DNA of 53,506 bases from an uncultured Ruminococcus sp. (GCA_902795355.1 CADBKZ010000004.1:129029-182534); one strand, 5' to 3'; shown: positions 26,659 to 34,543, counted from the first letter of the stretch. A program made the numbers and translations. Notes: generated by a model from the letters alone, not told the origin.

Positions 26659-27200
26659 GTTTCCGGTTGCTCGGGGTCCGCCGAACGGCCCCGACTCTTT
26701 TTTCGGATCAGAAGGTGGAGCACGTTTTCCAGCAACGGAAACGCGATCTCCAAAATCAGCTCAATGCCGAGTAAAATCACATGTACATGCGCGTGGTGGC
26801 GGCTGGGTTCCAGAATCATGGTTGCGGAAAGAACCGTTACCACAACCGATTCCGCAATGTCCACAACGGCAAGGCGGTGGGTTTTAACGTTTGCCAAAGC
26901 CCGCGTCAGCTCGCGCCCCTCGCGAATGATCGACCAAACGCCCCAAATGATGCAGACCTTTACAATGTCGTCGTGCGCAAGGAAGAGCAGAACCGCAAGC
27001 ACAATCTGAATTACGGATTCCGCCATGTCCGCCAGCTCCCGCCGCGCAATGCGGTAGGCAAACTCTTCCAAAGCGTAAGCCAGCACAACGCCGCCAACCA
27101 AAAACGCCACGTCGGGCATGATTTCGTCGTGAAAAATAAAAATCATGATCGCGGCGAGAATATAAAGCGCGGCTTTGGTGTATTCCAATATTTTCGGCAT
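26637..27200 (-). CDS. HdeD/DUF308-like membrane protein
   Basis: A 187-residue integral membrane protein with six predicted helices in pairs: YILAAIMIFIFHDEIMPD, AFLVGGVVLAYALEEFAY, VIQIVLAVLLFLAHDD, IVKVCIIWGVWSIIREG, AESVVVTVLSATMIL and HVILLGIELILEIAFPL. The repeating hairpin pattern with short polar turns resembles the DUF308/HdeD family, whose function in Firmicutes is unknown. The ATG at 27200 has AAAGGAGCCGCGCCC upstream. The C-terminal tail is charged. It lies downstream of the rpsF-ssb-rpsR operon on the same strand, about 100 bp away. Confidence 0.75.
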   Translation of the reverse strand: MPKILEYTKAALYILAAIMIFIFHDEIMPDVAFLVGGVVLAYALEEFAYRIARRELADMAESVIQIVLAVLLFLAHDDIVKVCIIWGVWSIIREGRELTRALANVKTHRLAVVDIAESVVVTVLSATMILEPSRHHAHVHVILLGIELILEIAFPLLENVLHLLIRKKSRGRSADPEQPETEKETPV

Positions 27201-27300
27201 GGGCGCGGCTCCTTTCCGTTCGGATTCTTCGGGGATGTGCAAAAAAACAGATCGCCCCATAGAACGCAAAGCGGCGTTTTACGGGGCGATTTTCGGGTTG

Positions 27301-27564
27301 TCAGTCGGTCACAAAAGGCAGGAGAGCCATGTTGCGCGCGCGCTTGATGGCCGTTGTCAGCTCGCGCTGATGGAGCGCGCAGGTTCCGGATACGCGGCGG
27401 GGAAGAATTTTCCCGCGCTCGCTGATGAACTTGCGCAGCTTTGCGCTGTCCTTATAGTCGATAAAGGCTACCTTATCCACGCAGAAAATGCAAACCTTTC
27501 TTCTTCTGCGGTTCATTGCGGGGCGCGCCGGACGCACGACCGTTTCAGGGGCTTTATTATCCAT
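27301..27564 (-). CDS. rpsR: 30S ribosomal protein S18
   Basis: S18 (bS18) binds S6 on the platform of the 30S subunit. The diagnostic run is [17 protein letters not shown] followed by [18 protein letters not shown] and [20 protein letters not shown]. The CIFC pair shows the zinc-type form. The ATG at 27564 has a strong AAGGAGGATTTGAACAAC ribosome site. It is the last gene of rpsF-ssb-rpsR. Confidence 0.97.
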   Translation of the reverse strand: MDNKAPETVVRPARPAMNRRRRKVCIFCVDKVAFIDYKDSAKLRKFISERGKILPRRVSGTCALHQRELTTAIKRARNMALLPFVTD

Positions 27565-27602
27565 GTTGTTCAAATCCTCCTTCATAGAATGGGGTGATCC
27601 GC

Positions 27603-28082
27603 TCAAAAGGGCAGATCGTCGTCGGCTTTGATCTCCTCAAACTTGGGAGCCTGCGCCGGCGGGGTGGAGTAGGATGGCGCGGCATAGCTTTCCGCGGCGA
27701 ACTGCGCGCCGCCCGCGTTGCCTGCGCCGCCCTCGTTCTTGCTGTCAACAAACATCACTTCGTCGGCAACAATGTCGGTGGCATAGCGTTTTTGCCCTTG
27801 TTGATCCGTCCATGTCCGATTTTGAATGGACCCGACCACGCAAATCGCGGACCCTTTCCGAAAATAGCGGGAAACGAACTCCGCTTGGCTTCTCCATGCG
27901 GTAACATTAAAGAAGTCCACCGTGGGCTGCGCGGAAGCGTTCTCGTTCGCTTGGGAACGGAATCTGCGGTTAACGGCAATCGAAAAGGATATTACGGGAA
28001 TCCCGCTGTTGGTTTGTTTCAATTCGGGGTCGGCGGTCAGATGCCCGCCGAGAATCACCTTGTTCAGGTTCAGACTGGACAT
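27603..28082 (-). CDS. ssb: Single-stranded DNA-binding protein
   Basis: SSB coats single-stranded DNA and recruits partners through its acidic tail. Residues 1-108 form the OB fold ([56 protein letters not shown]). A flexible Gly/Ala/Pro linker follows and ends in the conserved tip DDDLPF. The length of 159 is typical. Location between rpsF and rpsR is the standard order. This host SSB may also be drawn on by the neighbouring ssDNA phage. Confidence 0.97.
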   Translation of the reverse strand: MSSLNLNKVILGGHLTADPELKQTNSGIPVISFSIAVNRRFRSQANENASAQPTVDFFNVTAWRSQAEFVSRYFRKGSAICVVGSIQNRTWTDQQGQKRYATDIVADEVMFVDSKNEGGAGNAGGAQFAAESYAAPSYSTPPAQAPKFEEIKADDDLPF

Positions 28083-28112
28083 TTCAAATGCCTCCTTTCA
28101 GATCTGCCGAAA

Positions 28113-28535
28113 TCACTCTTCGGTTTCGGCGGGGGTCGCTTCTTCGGCGGGCGCCGCGGCTTCTTCGGCAGGAGCGGGCTCTTCTTCGGGCTCGGCTTCC
28201 GGCTCTGCGGCGGGAGCTTCGGCGGCAACCTTTTCGGCGTCGTACTCCAAGCGGATGGTCATCGAACGGATCACGGATTCGTCAATGTTCATCAACCGTT
28301 GGAGCTCGGCGGGAAATTCACCGTCGTTCTTGAACGTAACAACGGCGTAATACCCCTCGTTCATATCCTCAATCGGATATGCGAGGCGGCGTTTGCCCCA
28401 TTCATCAATCTTAATCACCTGCGCGTTCGCGGCGACAAGATTGGTGAACTTGCTTACCGTGGTCTTTGCGGCTTCCTCGCCGTTTGCAAGACTCACGATA
28501 AACATGCTCTCGTAAGAATTGTTTCCTTTTTCCAT
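28113..28535 (-). CDS. rpsF: 30S ribosomal protein S6
   Basis: S6 (bS6) pairs with S18 in the 30S platform. The core is residues 1-97 (YESMFIVSLANGEEAA, KIDEWGKRRLAYPIEDMNEG YYAVVTF, LNIDESVIRSM-like). It has an unusually long acidic C-terminal tail of about 40 residues made of Glu/Ala/Pro, reminiscent of the acidic region of ftsY in the same genome. The tail length is not conserved among S6 proteins. The operon is driven from the promoter at 28620-28648. Confidence 0.95.
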   Translation of the reverse strand: MEKGNNSYESMFIVSLANGEEAAKTTVSKFTNLVAANAQVIKIDEWGKRRLAYPIEDMNEGYYAVVTFKNDGEFPAELQRLMNIDESVIRSMTIRLEYDAEKVAAEAPAAEPEAEPEEEPAPAEEAAAPAEEATPAETEE

Positions 28536-28561
28536 GTTTTACACCTCCCTATGGACTATTC

Positions 28562-28600
28562 GGCCGTGTTGCAGAATTTACACGGCAGAGAGACGGGCTC
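28562..28600 (-). promoter_or_regulatory. Candidate S6:S18 autoregulatory leader
   Basis: In the minus-strand leader CCGTGT pairs with ACACGG (28580-28585 and 28564-28569), directly followed by CCGAATAG, and another GC-rich hairpin lies just upstream (cgggc/gcccg). A hairpin with an adjacent CCG element is the kind of structure reported for S6:S18-binding rpsF leaders. I judge this only by eye. Confidence 0.4.
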
Positions 28601-28619
28601 TCGCCCGTATCAATACAAA

Positions 28620-28648
28620 ATTATACCATGTTTCCCGCTCCCTGTCAA
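28620..28648 (-). promoter_or_regulatory. Promoter of rpsF-ssb-rpsR
   Basis: Consensus sigma-A promoter on the minus strand: TTGACA (28643-28648), 17-bp spacer, TATAAT (28620-28625). The left end of the prophage lies only about 10 bp upstream of this -35 box, so the insertion leaves the promoter core intact. Confidence 0.9.
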
Positions 28649-28658
28649 GCGATTTTGA

Positions 28659-28675
28659 AAATTTTTTTCCGTTTT
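28659..28675 (+). repeat. Left direct repeat, candidate attL
   Basis: Reads aaatttttttccgtttt and is identical to 41908-41924. It sits at the boundary between the rpsF promoter and the first phage sequences. It is low-complexity, so chance identity is possible, but both copies are exactly where the element boundaries are expected. Confidence 0.55.
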
Positions 28676-28765
28676 TCTATGGTAAAATATCTTGCGAAAA
28701 GGTTTATATGCCTTTTCAAACAAAAATAAGCCCGAAAATGGGCAGAAAAGGAGGGCATCATCAAG

Positions 28766-29404
28766 ATGTCAACAACGGAAAAGGTGACGGCAAAGGTCAC
28801 GGAACAGGCAGAGGCAAAGGTACAGGAAATGGAAGCGGCAAAGGTCGCGGGAGCGGAAGGCGTGGATCCACTCGGATCGCTACGGGTCGGCAAAACATCC
28901 ACAGCGGCAGATCGGCAGATCGAGGATCGGGACTTGGAAGAAGATGCTCTTTTGGAAAATGAACCGGATTCTTCCTCCGAGGATGATCTTTCGGACATGG
29001 AAGGAACCAATCTTTTTGTGTTTCGTAAGAAGTTCATTACGAAAGACAAAAAGAATCAGTATTGGGGCTATCATGTTTCGGGAACGGTTCGCGGCCGTGA
29101 TGTACAAGTCAGCCTGAAAGCGTCGGACGCGGGCGGTTACGAGGTGATCGACATCGTATTTTTGGGAGCAAAGCAGGTTCCCTTGTACCGCGTTCCCTAT
29201 ACGATCAAAGACAATCAAGGGAAAGTTACCATGTCGGGCTACCGCTATTATGCGGTCAGCATGGATGAGGACGGAAGCGTTTATACAGCGAATCTGATCC
29301 CTTCCCGCAAGTCTGACGGAGCCTTGCTTGAAATGATGATCAAGAATCAAGCGCGGCTTGTGAACAAACAATCGGGGGGTGATCGGATTGCATCCGAGGG
29401 ATAA
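28766..29404 (+). CDS. Phage protein, possible ssDNA-binding protein
   Basis: A 212-residue protein, the first gene of the prophage. The first 80 residues are acidic and alanine/glutamate rich, probably disordered. Residues 83-200 look like a compact beta-rich domain (LFVFRKKFITKDKKNQYWGY, VQVSLKASDAGGYEVIDIVF, QVPLYRVPYTIKDNQGKVTM), compatible with an OB fold such as the gene V type protein that coats phage ssDNA. That function is inferred from fold impression and position only. A strong AAAAGGAGGGCATC ribosome site supports the ATG. The next gene overlaps its 3' end. Confidence 0.7.
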   Translation: MSTTEKVTAKVTEQAEAKVQEMEAAKVAGAEGVDPLGSLRVGKTSTAADRQIEDRDLEEDALLENEPDSSSEDDLSDMEGTNLFVFRKKFITKDKKNQYWGYHVSGTVRGRDVQVSLKASDAGGYEVIDIVFLGAKQVPLYRVPYTIKDNQGKVTMSGYRYYAVSMDEDGSVYTANLIPSRKSDGALLEMMIKNQARLVNKQSGGDRIASEG

Positions 29405-29624
29405 AGCAAAGCGGTATGCCGCCGAGTTGAAGTCCCGAACCGGTCCCGACGGAAAGAGATTGACGGACAGTCAGATCAATTTCCGGATCGGGTATCTACG
29501 CGCCCGACAGGATGCAGGGGCGGCGTACCGAGCCTATCGGCAGGCACACCGTCAAGGATCCTTTGATACCGAAGAATTTTATCAAGCCGCATTGCAGCGG
29601 CCATTCAAAAATCAAAAGAAGTGA
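29379..29624 (+). CDS. Small basic phage protein
   Basis: An 81-residue (or 78-residue) basic, helical protein of unknown family (HPRDKAKRYAAELKSRTGPD, INFRIGYLRARQDAGAAYRA). The GTG at 29379 is followed three codons later by an in-frame TTG at 29388 whose spacing to GGGGGGTGA is better. It overlaps the upstream gene by about 20 bp, which suggests translational coupling. It has no membrane segment. A DNA- or protein-binding role is possible but unproved. Confidence 0.6.
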   Translation: MIGLHPRDKAKRYAAELKSRTGPDGKRLTDSQINFRIGYLRARQDAGAAYRAYRQAHRQGSFDTEEFYQAALQRPFKNQKK

Positions 29625-29635
29625 GGTAAAAAAAC

Positions 29636-30157
29636 ATGAATCGGAAAACAAAAAAAGTGTTGAGATGGGTTGGCGTGGTCGCGTTGGTCGCTGTACTGAT
29701 CGTTCTCTCCTGCTCGGTGATGAAGCTGAACGGTGTGTTTGAAAAGAAGAAATGCAACGCAAACAACTTGGTCAGCATCGATGCAATCGGCAAAGCGAAC
29801 TATGCCACAACCAGCGGCAACCTTGGGCACGGTTGGAGCCTTACGGTCGGCGATCTCGGGGAATTGAAGCTCCGCGGAAAAGCTACGGCAACTTCTACTT
29901 ATACGATTTGCCAAGTGACCTTGACGGCGGGCGATTACATGCTGACATCGGGAGTTTCCGACGCCGCCCAAGAGGGGGTTTGCATCTATTTGAGCGATGG
30001 AACCACCAGCTATTACGGCGACTTCGGCGGCAAACTGACGTTAAGCGCGGGAACCTACACGCTGTATCTCCGTGTTGGGGAAGATCAGCAGTTGTTCCAC
30101 ACCATTCGTCCCGTATTGGTGAAAGGAACGACCGCAGGGGACTTTTACGCAAAGTAA
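29636..30157 (+). CDS. Phage membrane-anchored beta-rich protein
   Basis: A 173-residue protein with a basic N-terminus and one hydrophobic helix (WVGVVALVAVLIVLSCSVMK, residues 11-30), then an exported-looking domain rich in Thr, Gly and beta-strand patterns (YTICQVTLTAGDYMLTSG, GVCIYLSDGTTSYYGDF, KLTLSAGTYTLYLRVG). This is like a small jelly-roll or carbohydrate-binding domain. I do not recognise the family. Its place before the tiny coat-like genes suggests a virion or assembly protein. A perfect terminator follows. The ribosome site is GAAGTGAGG. Confidence 0.7.
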   Translation: MNRKTKKVLRWVGVVALVAVLIVLSCSVMKLNGVFEKKKCNANNLVSIDAIGKANYATTSGNLGHGWSLTVGDLGELKLRGKATATSTYTICQVTLTAGDYMLTSGVSDAAQEGVCIYLSDGTTSYYGDFGGKLTLSAGTYTLYLRVGEDQQLFHTIRPVLVKGTTAGDFYAK

Positions 30158-30171
30158 AACACTTCCAAATC

Positions 30172-30210
30172 AAAAAGCCCATCTGTTCAATTGAATAGAT
30201 GGGCTTTTTT
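30172..30210 (+). terminator. Terminator inside the phage early region
   Basis: AAAAAGCCCATCT pairs with AGATGGGCTTTTT; the loop TTCAATTGAA is itself self-complementary. T6 follows. In filamentous phages, terminators and strong starts around coat genes set very high coat expression, so this may separate such transcription units. Confidence 0.88.
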
Positions 30211-30222
30211 AGGAGAGAGGAC

Positions 30223-30420
30223 ATGGAAAAGCGAAAATATATCCGACCGGAAATGGAAATTTTGAAAGGAAGAAGGAGAGAAAGATATGCGCAGAGGATG
30301 GAAGCGGATGCTACTTGTGATTCTCGCGATTGTGGTCTTTGCCGGAGTGTCGGCTATCGGTGTCAATGCGATCCGAAAGCTGCGGGAGAAACCGGCGGAA
30401 AAAATCAGAAAAGATATTGA
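30223..30420 (+). CDS. Possible short leader ORF overlapping coat candidate
   Basis: An ATG with a good AGGAGAGAGGAC site opens a 65-codon frame starting MEKRKYIRPEMEILKG. From residue 22 on it runs out of frame over the next gene, and its composition there looks like a shadow. The first 20 codons, ending near the next ribosome site, could be a leader that couples translation. I am unsure that the product exists. Confidence 0.3.
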   Translation: MEKRKYIRPEMEILKGRRRERYAQRMEADATCDSRDCGLCRSVGYRCQCDPKAAGETGGKNQKRY

Positions 30421-30505
30421 AACGGCAGAGACTTCCAAAGGGCTGACGGTTTATGATGTTTGCCCCGGGGATGGCTTTGGCGAAATTCATCTGATCGGCA
30501 ATTGA
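30287..30505 (+). CDS. Small one-helix phage protein, coat candidate
   Basis: A 72-residue protein with a strongly basic N-terminus (MRRGWKRM), one hydrophobic helix (LLVILAIVVFAGVSAIGVNA) and a charged tail. Size and single helix match filamentous phage coat or minor coat proteins. The charge order (basic inside, then helix) is that of an unprocessed inner-membrane protein. The ribosome site AGAAGGAGAGAAAGAT is strong. Which of the small proteins is the major coat cannot be settled from sequence. Confidence 0.65.
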   Translation: MRRGWKRMLLVILAIVVFAGVSAIGVNAIRKLREKPAEKIRKDIETAETSKGLTVYDVCPGDGFGEIHLIGN

Positions 30506-30516
30506 GGAGAAAAGGC

Positions 30517-30699
30517 ATGAAAAGAATTTTGAAGATGATTGGACTGTTTTTGTTGTTGGCGATCCTTGCGGCGGGCGTGGTGCGGCTGTTGGATTGGAAG
30601 ATCTTCCACGATCTCGGAACCCAGCAGCAAGCGGAAGAGGATACTACGCCATGGCCGCCTTCGATTGATTTTAATGATCTATGGACGCTTAACTATTGA
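30517..30699 (+). CDS. Small one-helix phage protein, coat candidate
   Basis: A 60-residue protein: basic N-terminus (MKRILKM), a leucine/alanine-rich helix (IGLFLLLAILAAGVVRLL) and an acidic C-terminal half (EEDTTPWPPSIDFNDLW). The start follows a TTGAGGAGAAAAGGC ribosome site, 11 bp after the previous gene. With its neighbour at 30287 it forms a pair of tiny membrane proteins as seen for coat genes in filamentous phages. Confidence 0.65.
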   Translation: MKRILKMIGLFLLLAILAAGVVRLLDWKIFHDLGTQQQAEEDTTPWPPSIDFNDLWTLNY

Positions 30700-30716
30700 T
30701 GTGGAGTTTTTGCTCT

Positions 30717-31100
30717 ATGAAATTATATCGAATTGAGGATGGCTATCTTTTCAAAACGGATCAGCCAAATGGAACGCATACTTATGCGGTTTATTATGAT
30801 CGGCGAAGAAAAGAGTATTGCGCGATTCCCACCACACATTTATATAAGCCGGACATAAAACGCATGAAGCAAAAAGAAAGCGGCTATCTGATGCAGGCCA
30901 AGCTGCCGGGAATCGCACTCCCGTCCGGTGTAAAAAATTATGCCCATACAACCGATGTAAACGGCCGCAAAATCAATGTAAAGGATCCCCGTGTTCGGGA
31001 AGTATCCAAAAAGCATCTTCCAAAATTTTTATCGGGGAAAATATTGGATCATGCTTGCGGTCGTTATACCGTAAAGAAGCAAAAGAAAAAGGCACGGTAG
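30717..31100 (+). CDS. Module A basic protein (unknown, ToxN/PemK-like pattern)
   Basis: A 127-residue basic protein of unknown family, the first of four similar module proteins in the phage. Its N-terminal half has beta-strand-like stretches with a pattern seen in ToxN/PemK-type small barrels (THTYAVYYDRRRKEYCAIPT followed by THLYKPD); the end is lysine rich (KKQKKKAR). The shared outline with the proteins at 33660, 34713 and 39074 is strand, xVxx, strand with hydrophobic/PT or PLS, then a C-terminal N..L.V..D motif. This is weak, eye-level similarity. The stop codon lies in the terminator stem of the convergent RNA at 31083-31135. Confidence 0.6.
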   Translation: MKLYRIEDGYLFKTDQPNGTHTYAVYYDRRRKEYCAIPTTHLYKPDIKRMKQKESGYLMQAKLPGIALPSGVKNYAHTTDVNGRKINVKDPRVREVSKKHLPKFLSGKILDHACGRYTVKKQKKKAR

Positions 31101-31169
31101 ATCCGTGCCCCCAAAGAATTTCTGCTTTGTTTGGTGCTTTTATTATATCACAAAATTTTGAAAAGTCAA
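31083..31169 (-). ncRNA. Convergent small RNA A with its promoter
   Basis: Minus-strand promoter TTGACT (31164-31169), 16-bp spacer, TATAAT (31142-31147). The RNA should start near 31135 and end at a terminator: GGCACGG (31103-31109 on plus as CCGTGCC) pairs with CCGTGCC (31091-31097), followed by TTTTTCTTTT. This gives about 50 nt with a small CAAAG/CTTTG hairpin before the terminator. The terminator stem covers the stop codon of the basic protein A, and the -35 box lies 30 bp from the next plus-strand ATG. Confidence 0.7.
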
Positions 31170-31199
31170 CCCATTTGGGTAAAAAAGAGAGGAAGAGAC

Positions 31200-31430
31200 A
31201 TGAAAAAACGAATTTGGAAGCGGGTCGGCGCGGCGGTGCTGGTTGGCTGCATGATCGTGCTGAACATTGCGGCGTTGCTGTTCCCTGCCGGAGCGGAAGA
31301 ACCTATAAATCTGAAAGCGGCGGTGTTTGATCAATATGAAAATCTTTCTATTGACGAGGAAAAAAGTCTGCTTGCGGGATTATCGGCTATCACCGGAGCC
31401 ATGGATTACGGTGAAACCCGAAACGATTAA
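31200..31430 (+). pseudogene. 5' part of the adsorption-like gene (signal peptide), ends at in-frame TAA
   Basis: This 76-codon piece has a signal peptide (RVGAAVLVGCMIVLNIAALL, then FPAGAEE) and a short mature region ending MDYGETRND at a TAA (31428-31430). The codons right after the stop continue in the same frame as EVNGYHVDRIVMDPDG and lead into the large gene at 31464, which itself lacks a signal peptide. So the two are best read as one gene split by a nonsense codon. Programmed readthrough is an alternative. GAGAGGAAGAGAC is the ribosome site. Confidence 0.7.
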
Positions 31431-31463
31431 GAGGTTAACGGGTACCATGTTGATCGGATCGTG

Positions 31464-33656
31464 ATGGATCCGGACGGGATTTTCTCTTTACAAGTACAGT
31501 TGAAACCCGAAAGGTATTATGTTTTCAAAAGGGGGCCTGAAATGTATGGCGCATCTTTGGAAAACACATCGGGTGTCTTGATTCTTGACCGTTTGTATGA
31601 TATTTATCAGTATCAGGAATATTCCTATGTTTTCTATACAGACGCCACGGCCCATTGCCTGTATGTTTCATGGCAAGGATCGCTGGATTTTGATCTTTAT
31701 GAAGTAATATCTTTCGACACGGTCTATGATGCTTCCCGCACGGGGTTTCATCAGGACATGGAGCATCTTTTTCATAATGAAATTGATTTAAGCAAATACA
31801 GTACCAAAAGAGTTGACAAAGGAAACAGGACGGCCCCTTTTATCGATCTGATCGCTGTTTATTCGGATATACAATTCGATTGGACGAATCAGACCCGACA
31901 AAGCGGATATGATTATCTCTATTTCTATAATTGTTACGGAGAAATTCCGGTTGGCGGTACTGTGACCTGCGGGGGATATGAAGAGCCATTGACGGTGATT
32001 TCCGGCAATACCTTCTTTACAAAGTTTCAAACTGCTTTACCGAGAATGTTTGCAAACGGCGAGCCGAAAACACGGACGCCGATTGACAACGTTACTTTGA
32101 ACTTTATCGATGGCAGTTCCAGAGTTTATCTTTTTTCAAATTTCTATGTAACAATTGAATACGCAAACCAAACCGATGGAGAAATGATAGGAGCATCTTT
32201 TTCCGGCAATCAGAAATTAATGTTAGACGTTAGCTATACTTATTGGCGGGAAGGCGACTTTTCCGATAAGGGCGCGAATTGGCATAACCAAGTGGATAGT
32301 ATCTATTTTGGTATTCCAAACTATTTATTGGAGCATCAGGAGCTTGTCAACGTTACATTGGAATATCAGCAAGTAACCACAAAACCAATAGTAGTTACAA
32401 AAACCGATGAAAAGATCAATCAGACCTCTGTTTCCGAGTGGTTCCAGCAAACAGCCTCGAACCCACATAATGAATTAACCGCCAATTGGGGATGGACACG
32501 GTATCAAAAAGGCGTTCCCTATTTTATGGCAAATCGTATCCAATCTTCTCGCGATTATTTGGCCGATTACAGTTTTAATGTCCGTAACGGCTCCGGCGAG
32601 GGACCTACTTCTTTCTTTTCATACCATCCGCTTTATTCCATTTATTGGGCATTCGACGTTGAAGATCCGACAATTGTTTCTAAAAGCAGCTCTTTAACCA
32701 GCGGTGAGCTTGCGGATTCTCGTTCGTCGGTTTCTTCGGAGCGCATAGAAGAATGGATGTTGAATTATCCCTTGACTGACGCGGAAACGACTTATACGGC
32801 GGCAAATCCCAAACATAAATTCGATCCGGAGCAACCGGAAACGGTGGAAGTAAACGGGATTCTGTTTAGTGATGTAAAAGAGCGCGGCACGTTTGATTCC
32901 GATGATTTGACCGGAACCGAGCTTTCTACGTTCGGCAATACACACAATTTTTTCCAAAATCTTGCTGTCGGCCCTAATTATGCGTTTTCACATCTGATTG
33001 GAGCCGTGGAAAATGATGGGATTATTTCAAAGACAGTATGGAAAATAAATAATTTTTCTTTGATCGATAATATCGCAGATGCGGATACCTTGTTGTTTGC
33101 CGCTTCTGATTTGGAAGAGCTGCAAGCCAAGTTCTTTCAATGTCAGGCAAATGGAGAAACGCTGCATTTAGTTCATTTCAATTTGAGTCAGTATTACAGC
33201 GCGTCTTTTGACGAGGCAAAATACAAAGAGGGGCATGTGGATAGCGGAACCGAGAAAAACTTTGACGGCTATCTTGCCGTTATGGATGTGTACTTGGATC
33301 TGCAAGTGATCTCCTTAACCTTCCAAACGGATAGTGGAGCCATTGTGGTTTATCCGGCAGAATCCAATCATATCAATGGGATCGCGGATGTTACCCATGC
33401 CCCCGAAGAGGAACAGCTGAAAGATGCGGCCGGAGAGGCGATGAAAGAATGGATCAATAACCAGATCAGCGGCGGGCGAGACCGCTTTTCGGAAATGATT
33501 GATCTTTTGAAAAAGATCGGCATGGCGATTCTGATCACGGCTGGGATTGTGGCGGTTATATGGGTAGTAAGCAAGGTTGCGGGGATCTTCGGGAAGAAGA
33601 ACACGATTGTGATCCGTGACGACGTTCCCCCGCGGGACAAGCGTCGAAGAGGTTAA
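31464..33656 (+). CDS. Adsorption-like surface protein (pIII analogue), main part
   Basis: A protein of about 730 residues made mostly of Tyr/Thr/Asn-rich beta-strand sequence with no family I recognise, ending in a hydrophobic anchor (MAILITAGIVAVIWVVSKVA), then GIFGKKNTIVIRDDVPPRDK and a basic tip RRRG. Large exported N-terminal part plus C-terminal anchor and basic cytoplasmic tail is the plan of filamentous phage adsorption proteins (pIII). No ribosome site precedes 31464; the signal peptide is in the fragment at 31200, in the same frame, separated by one TAA. The last 55 codons are duplicated at 34544. The receptor is unknown. Confidence 0.7.
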   Translation: MDPDGIFSLQVQLKPERYYVFKRGPEMYGASLENTSGVLILDRLYDIYQYQEYSYVFYTDATAHCLYVSWQGSLDFDLYEVISFDTVYDASRTGFHQDMEHLFHNEIDLSKYSTKRVDKGNRTAPFIDLIAVYSDIQFDWTNQTRQSGYDYLYFYNCYGEIPVGGTVTCGGYEEPLTVISGNTFFTKFQTALPRMFANGEPKTRTPIDNVTLNFIDGSSRVYLFSNFYVTIEYANQTDGEMIGASFSGNQKLMLDVSYTYWREGDFSDKGANWHNQVDSIYFGIPNYLLEHQELVNVTLEYQQVTTKPIVVTKTDEKINQTSVSEWFQQTASNPHNELTANWGWTRYQKGVPYFMANRIQSSRDYLADYSFNVRNGSGEGPTSFFSYHPLYSIYWAFDVEDPTIVSKSSSLTSGELADSRSSVSSERIEEWMLNYPLTDAETTYTAANPKHKFDPEQPETVEVNGILFSDVKERGTFDSDDLTGTELSTFGNTHNFFQNLAVGPNYAFSHLIGAVENDGIISKTVWKINNFSLIDNIADADTLLFAASDLEELQAKFFQCQANGETLHLVHFNLSQYYSASFDEAKYKEGHVDSGTEKNFDGYLAVMDVYLDLQVISLTFQTDSGAIVVYPAESNHINGIADVTHAPEEEQLKDAAGEAMKEWINNQISGGRDRFSEMIDLLKKIGMAILITAGIVAVIWVVSKVAGIFGKKNTIVIRDDVPPRDKRRRG

Positions 33657-33705
33657 CCAATGCCGAACCGCAAGAAAAAGCCGGCTGTCAAGAAAAGGCA
33701 GCCGG
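33491..33705 (+). repeat. 215-bp direct repeat, copy 1
   Basis: Covers the anchor and tail of the adsorption-like gene plus the first 15 codons of the next gene (MPNRKKKPAVKKRQP). It recurs at 34544-34758 with about five mismatches, offset 1,053 bp. Confidence 0.95.
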
Positions 33706-34094
33706 GAAATGGAAAAATTCCGTGGGGCAGAACGTTAAGCACCCATGACAATTATCTTGGAAAATCCAACACGGAGTCCAAAAAGAAACGCCCTGTTGTA
33801 GTTATCGAAACAAATCAGCGGGACGAATTGGCAGTCGTTCCCCTTTCGTCAAGGGACGGACAACATCGAACACGTCTGAAAGGGTATCAGCAGGGGCAGT
33901 CCTATTTCAAGCACTTTGTTGAAATTGAGGACAATGAAGGAAAGCCAATCAAAGTTGATGGCATGAAGTTCCGGGCAAACCACCGTAATTTGGATGTTTC
34001 TCGTCGTGATGTTATGCTGATTCGTGATAAGGTTTTGTTTCATTCAAAACCGGCACCGGAAAACCGCAAAAAGATGAAGAAATTTCGAAAATAA
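33660..34094 (+). CDS. Module B basic protein (PemK/MazF-like pattern)
   Basis: A 144-residue, strongly basic protein. Residues 44-63 read RPVVVIETNQRDELAVVPLS, which resembles the RPVLVI...VVVPLTS core of PemK/MazF toxins, and the C-terminal NLDVSRRDVMLIRD recalls the end of that fold. The identity is uncertain. The first 15 residues are identical to those of module protein C at 34713, so the two share a start but diverge completely afterwards. It starts 3 bp after the adsorption gene. Its stop is 6 bp from the terminator stem of the convergent RNA B. Confidence 0.65.
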   Translation: MPNRKKKPAVKKRQPGNGKIPWGRTLSTHDNYLGKSNTESKKKRPVVVIETNQRDELAVVPLSSRDGQHRTRLKGYQQGQSYFKHFVEIEDNEGKPIKVDGMKFRANHRNLDVSRRDVMLIRDKVLFHSKPAPENRKKMKKFRK

Positions 34095-34214
34095 AAAGTC
34101 CCCGAGATTAAACCACTCGGGGCACTGCTGGAATTGGTTTCAAAAGAAACCCACAGCGGGTGCAAGTTTTACCTTGCCTATGGTCTATTATACCACAAAA
34201 AATCAAAAAGTCAA
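34091..34214 (-). ncRNA. Convergent small RNA B with its promoter
   Basis: Promoter on the minus strand: TTGACT (34209-34214), 16-bp spacer, TATAAT (34187-34192). The RNA should run from about 34180 to 34091. Predicted hairpins in order: GCAAG/CTTGC; GCTG/CAGC enclosing the perfect GGTTTC-TTTT-GAAACC; then the terminator CCCCGAG/CTCGGGG followed by ACTTTTTATTTT. The promoter region is nearly identical to that of RNA C while the RNA bodies differ completely. The -35 box lies 30 bp from the next plus-strand ATG (34245). Confidence 0.75.
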
Positions 34215-34244
34215 TACTTTTGAAGAAAAAAGGAGAACGAAACA

Positions 34245-34490
34245 ATGGCAGCCAAAAGAAAACGTACAAAATACAGCAATTTGACTTTAAGTCAAATTTT
34301 CCACTTGAAGAAAGCAGATATTTGGGGAACAAAGGAGTGGTCTTTGTCAAATCGTCCCAATTCCAAAGAATTTAAGGATGCTTCAAAAAAGTGTTCGTAT
34401 CATGAAAAGATGGTTTCTTGGCAACAGGAACATAGAGAAATTGCGCCAAAGGAAGTCAAAAAGAAGATTTGGGATTCTATAAAAGATTAA
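34245..34490 (+). CDS. Small basic phage protein
   Basis: An 81-residue lysine-rich protein of unknown family (MAAKRKRTKYSNLTLSQIFH, KECKK-type basic patches, HEKMVSWQQEHREIAPKEV). It has a good AAAAGGAGAACGAAACA ribosome site. The leader is almost identical to that of the gene at 35350, including the divergent RNA promoter, yet the proteins share only the opening MA(A/S)KR. No membrane segment is present. It may be accessory cargo carried with module B. Confidence 0.55.
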   Translation: MAAKRKRTKYSNLTLSQIFHLKKADIWGTKEWSLSNRPNSKEFKDASKKCSYHEKMVSWQQEHREIAPKEVKKKIWDSIKD

Positions 34491-34543
34491 GCCCATTTGT
34501 CAAGACTTTTTTGAAAAAAAAGGGAAAGCGGAAGCCCCCTGCC

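Noticed and set aside
31428..31430. TAA as a recoded sense codon
   Set aside because: All other genes here use TAA, TAG and TGA as stops, so a genome-wide recoding is not supported.
34491..34543. Fifth convergent RNA promoter near 34500
   Set aside because: A TTGACA is present on the minus strand, but the spacer is 18 bp, the -10 is weak (TAGAAT), the TTTGTG extension is missing and no terminator follows.
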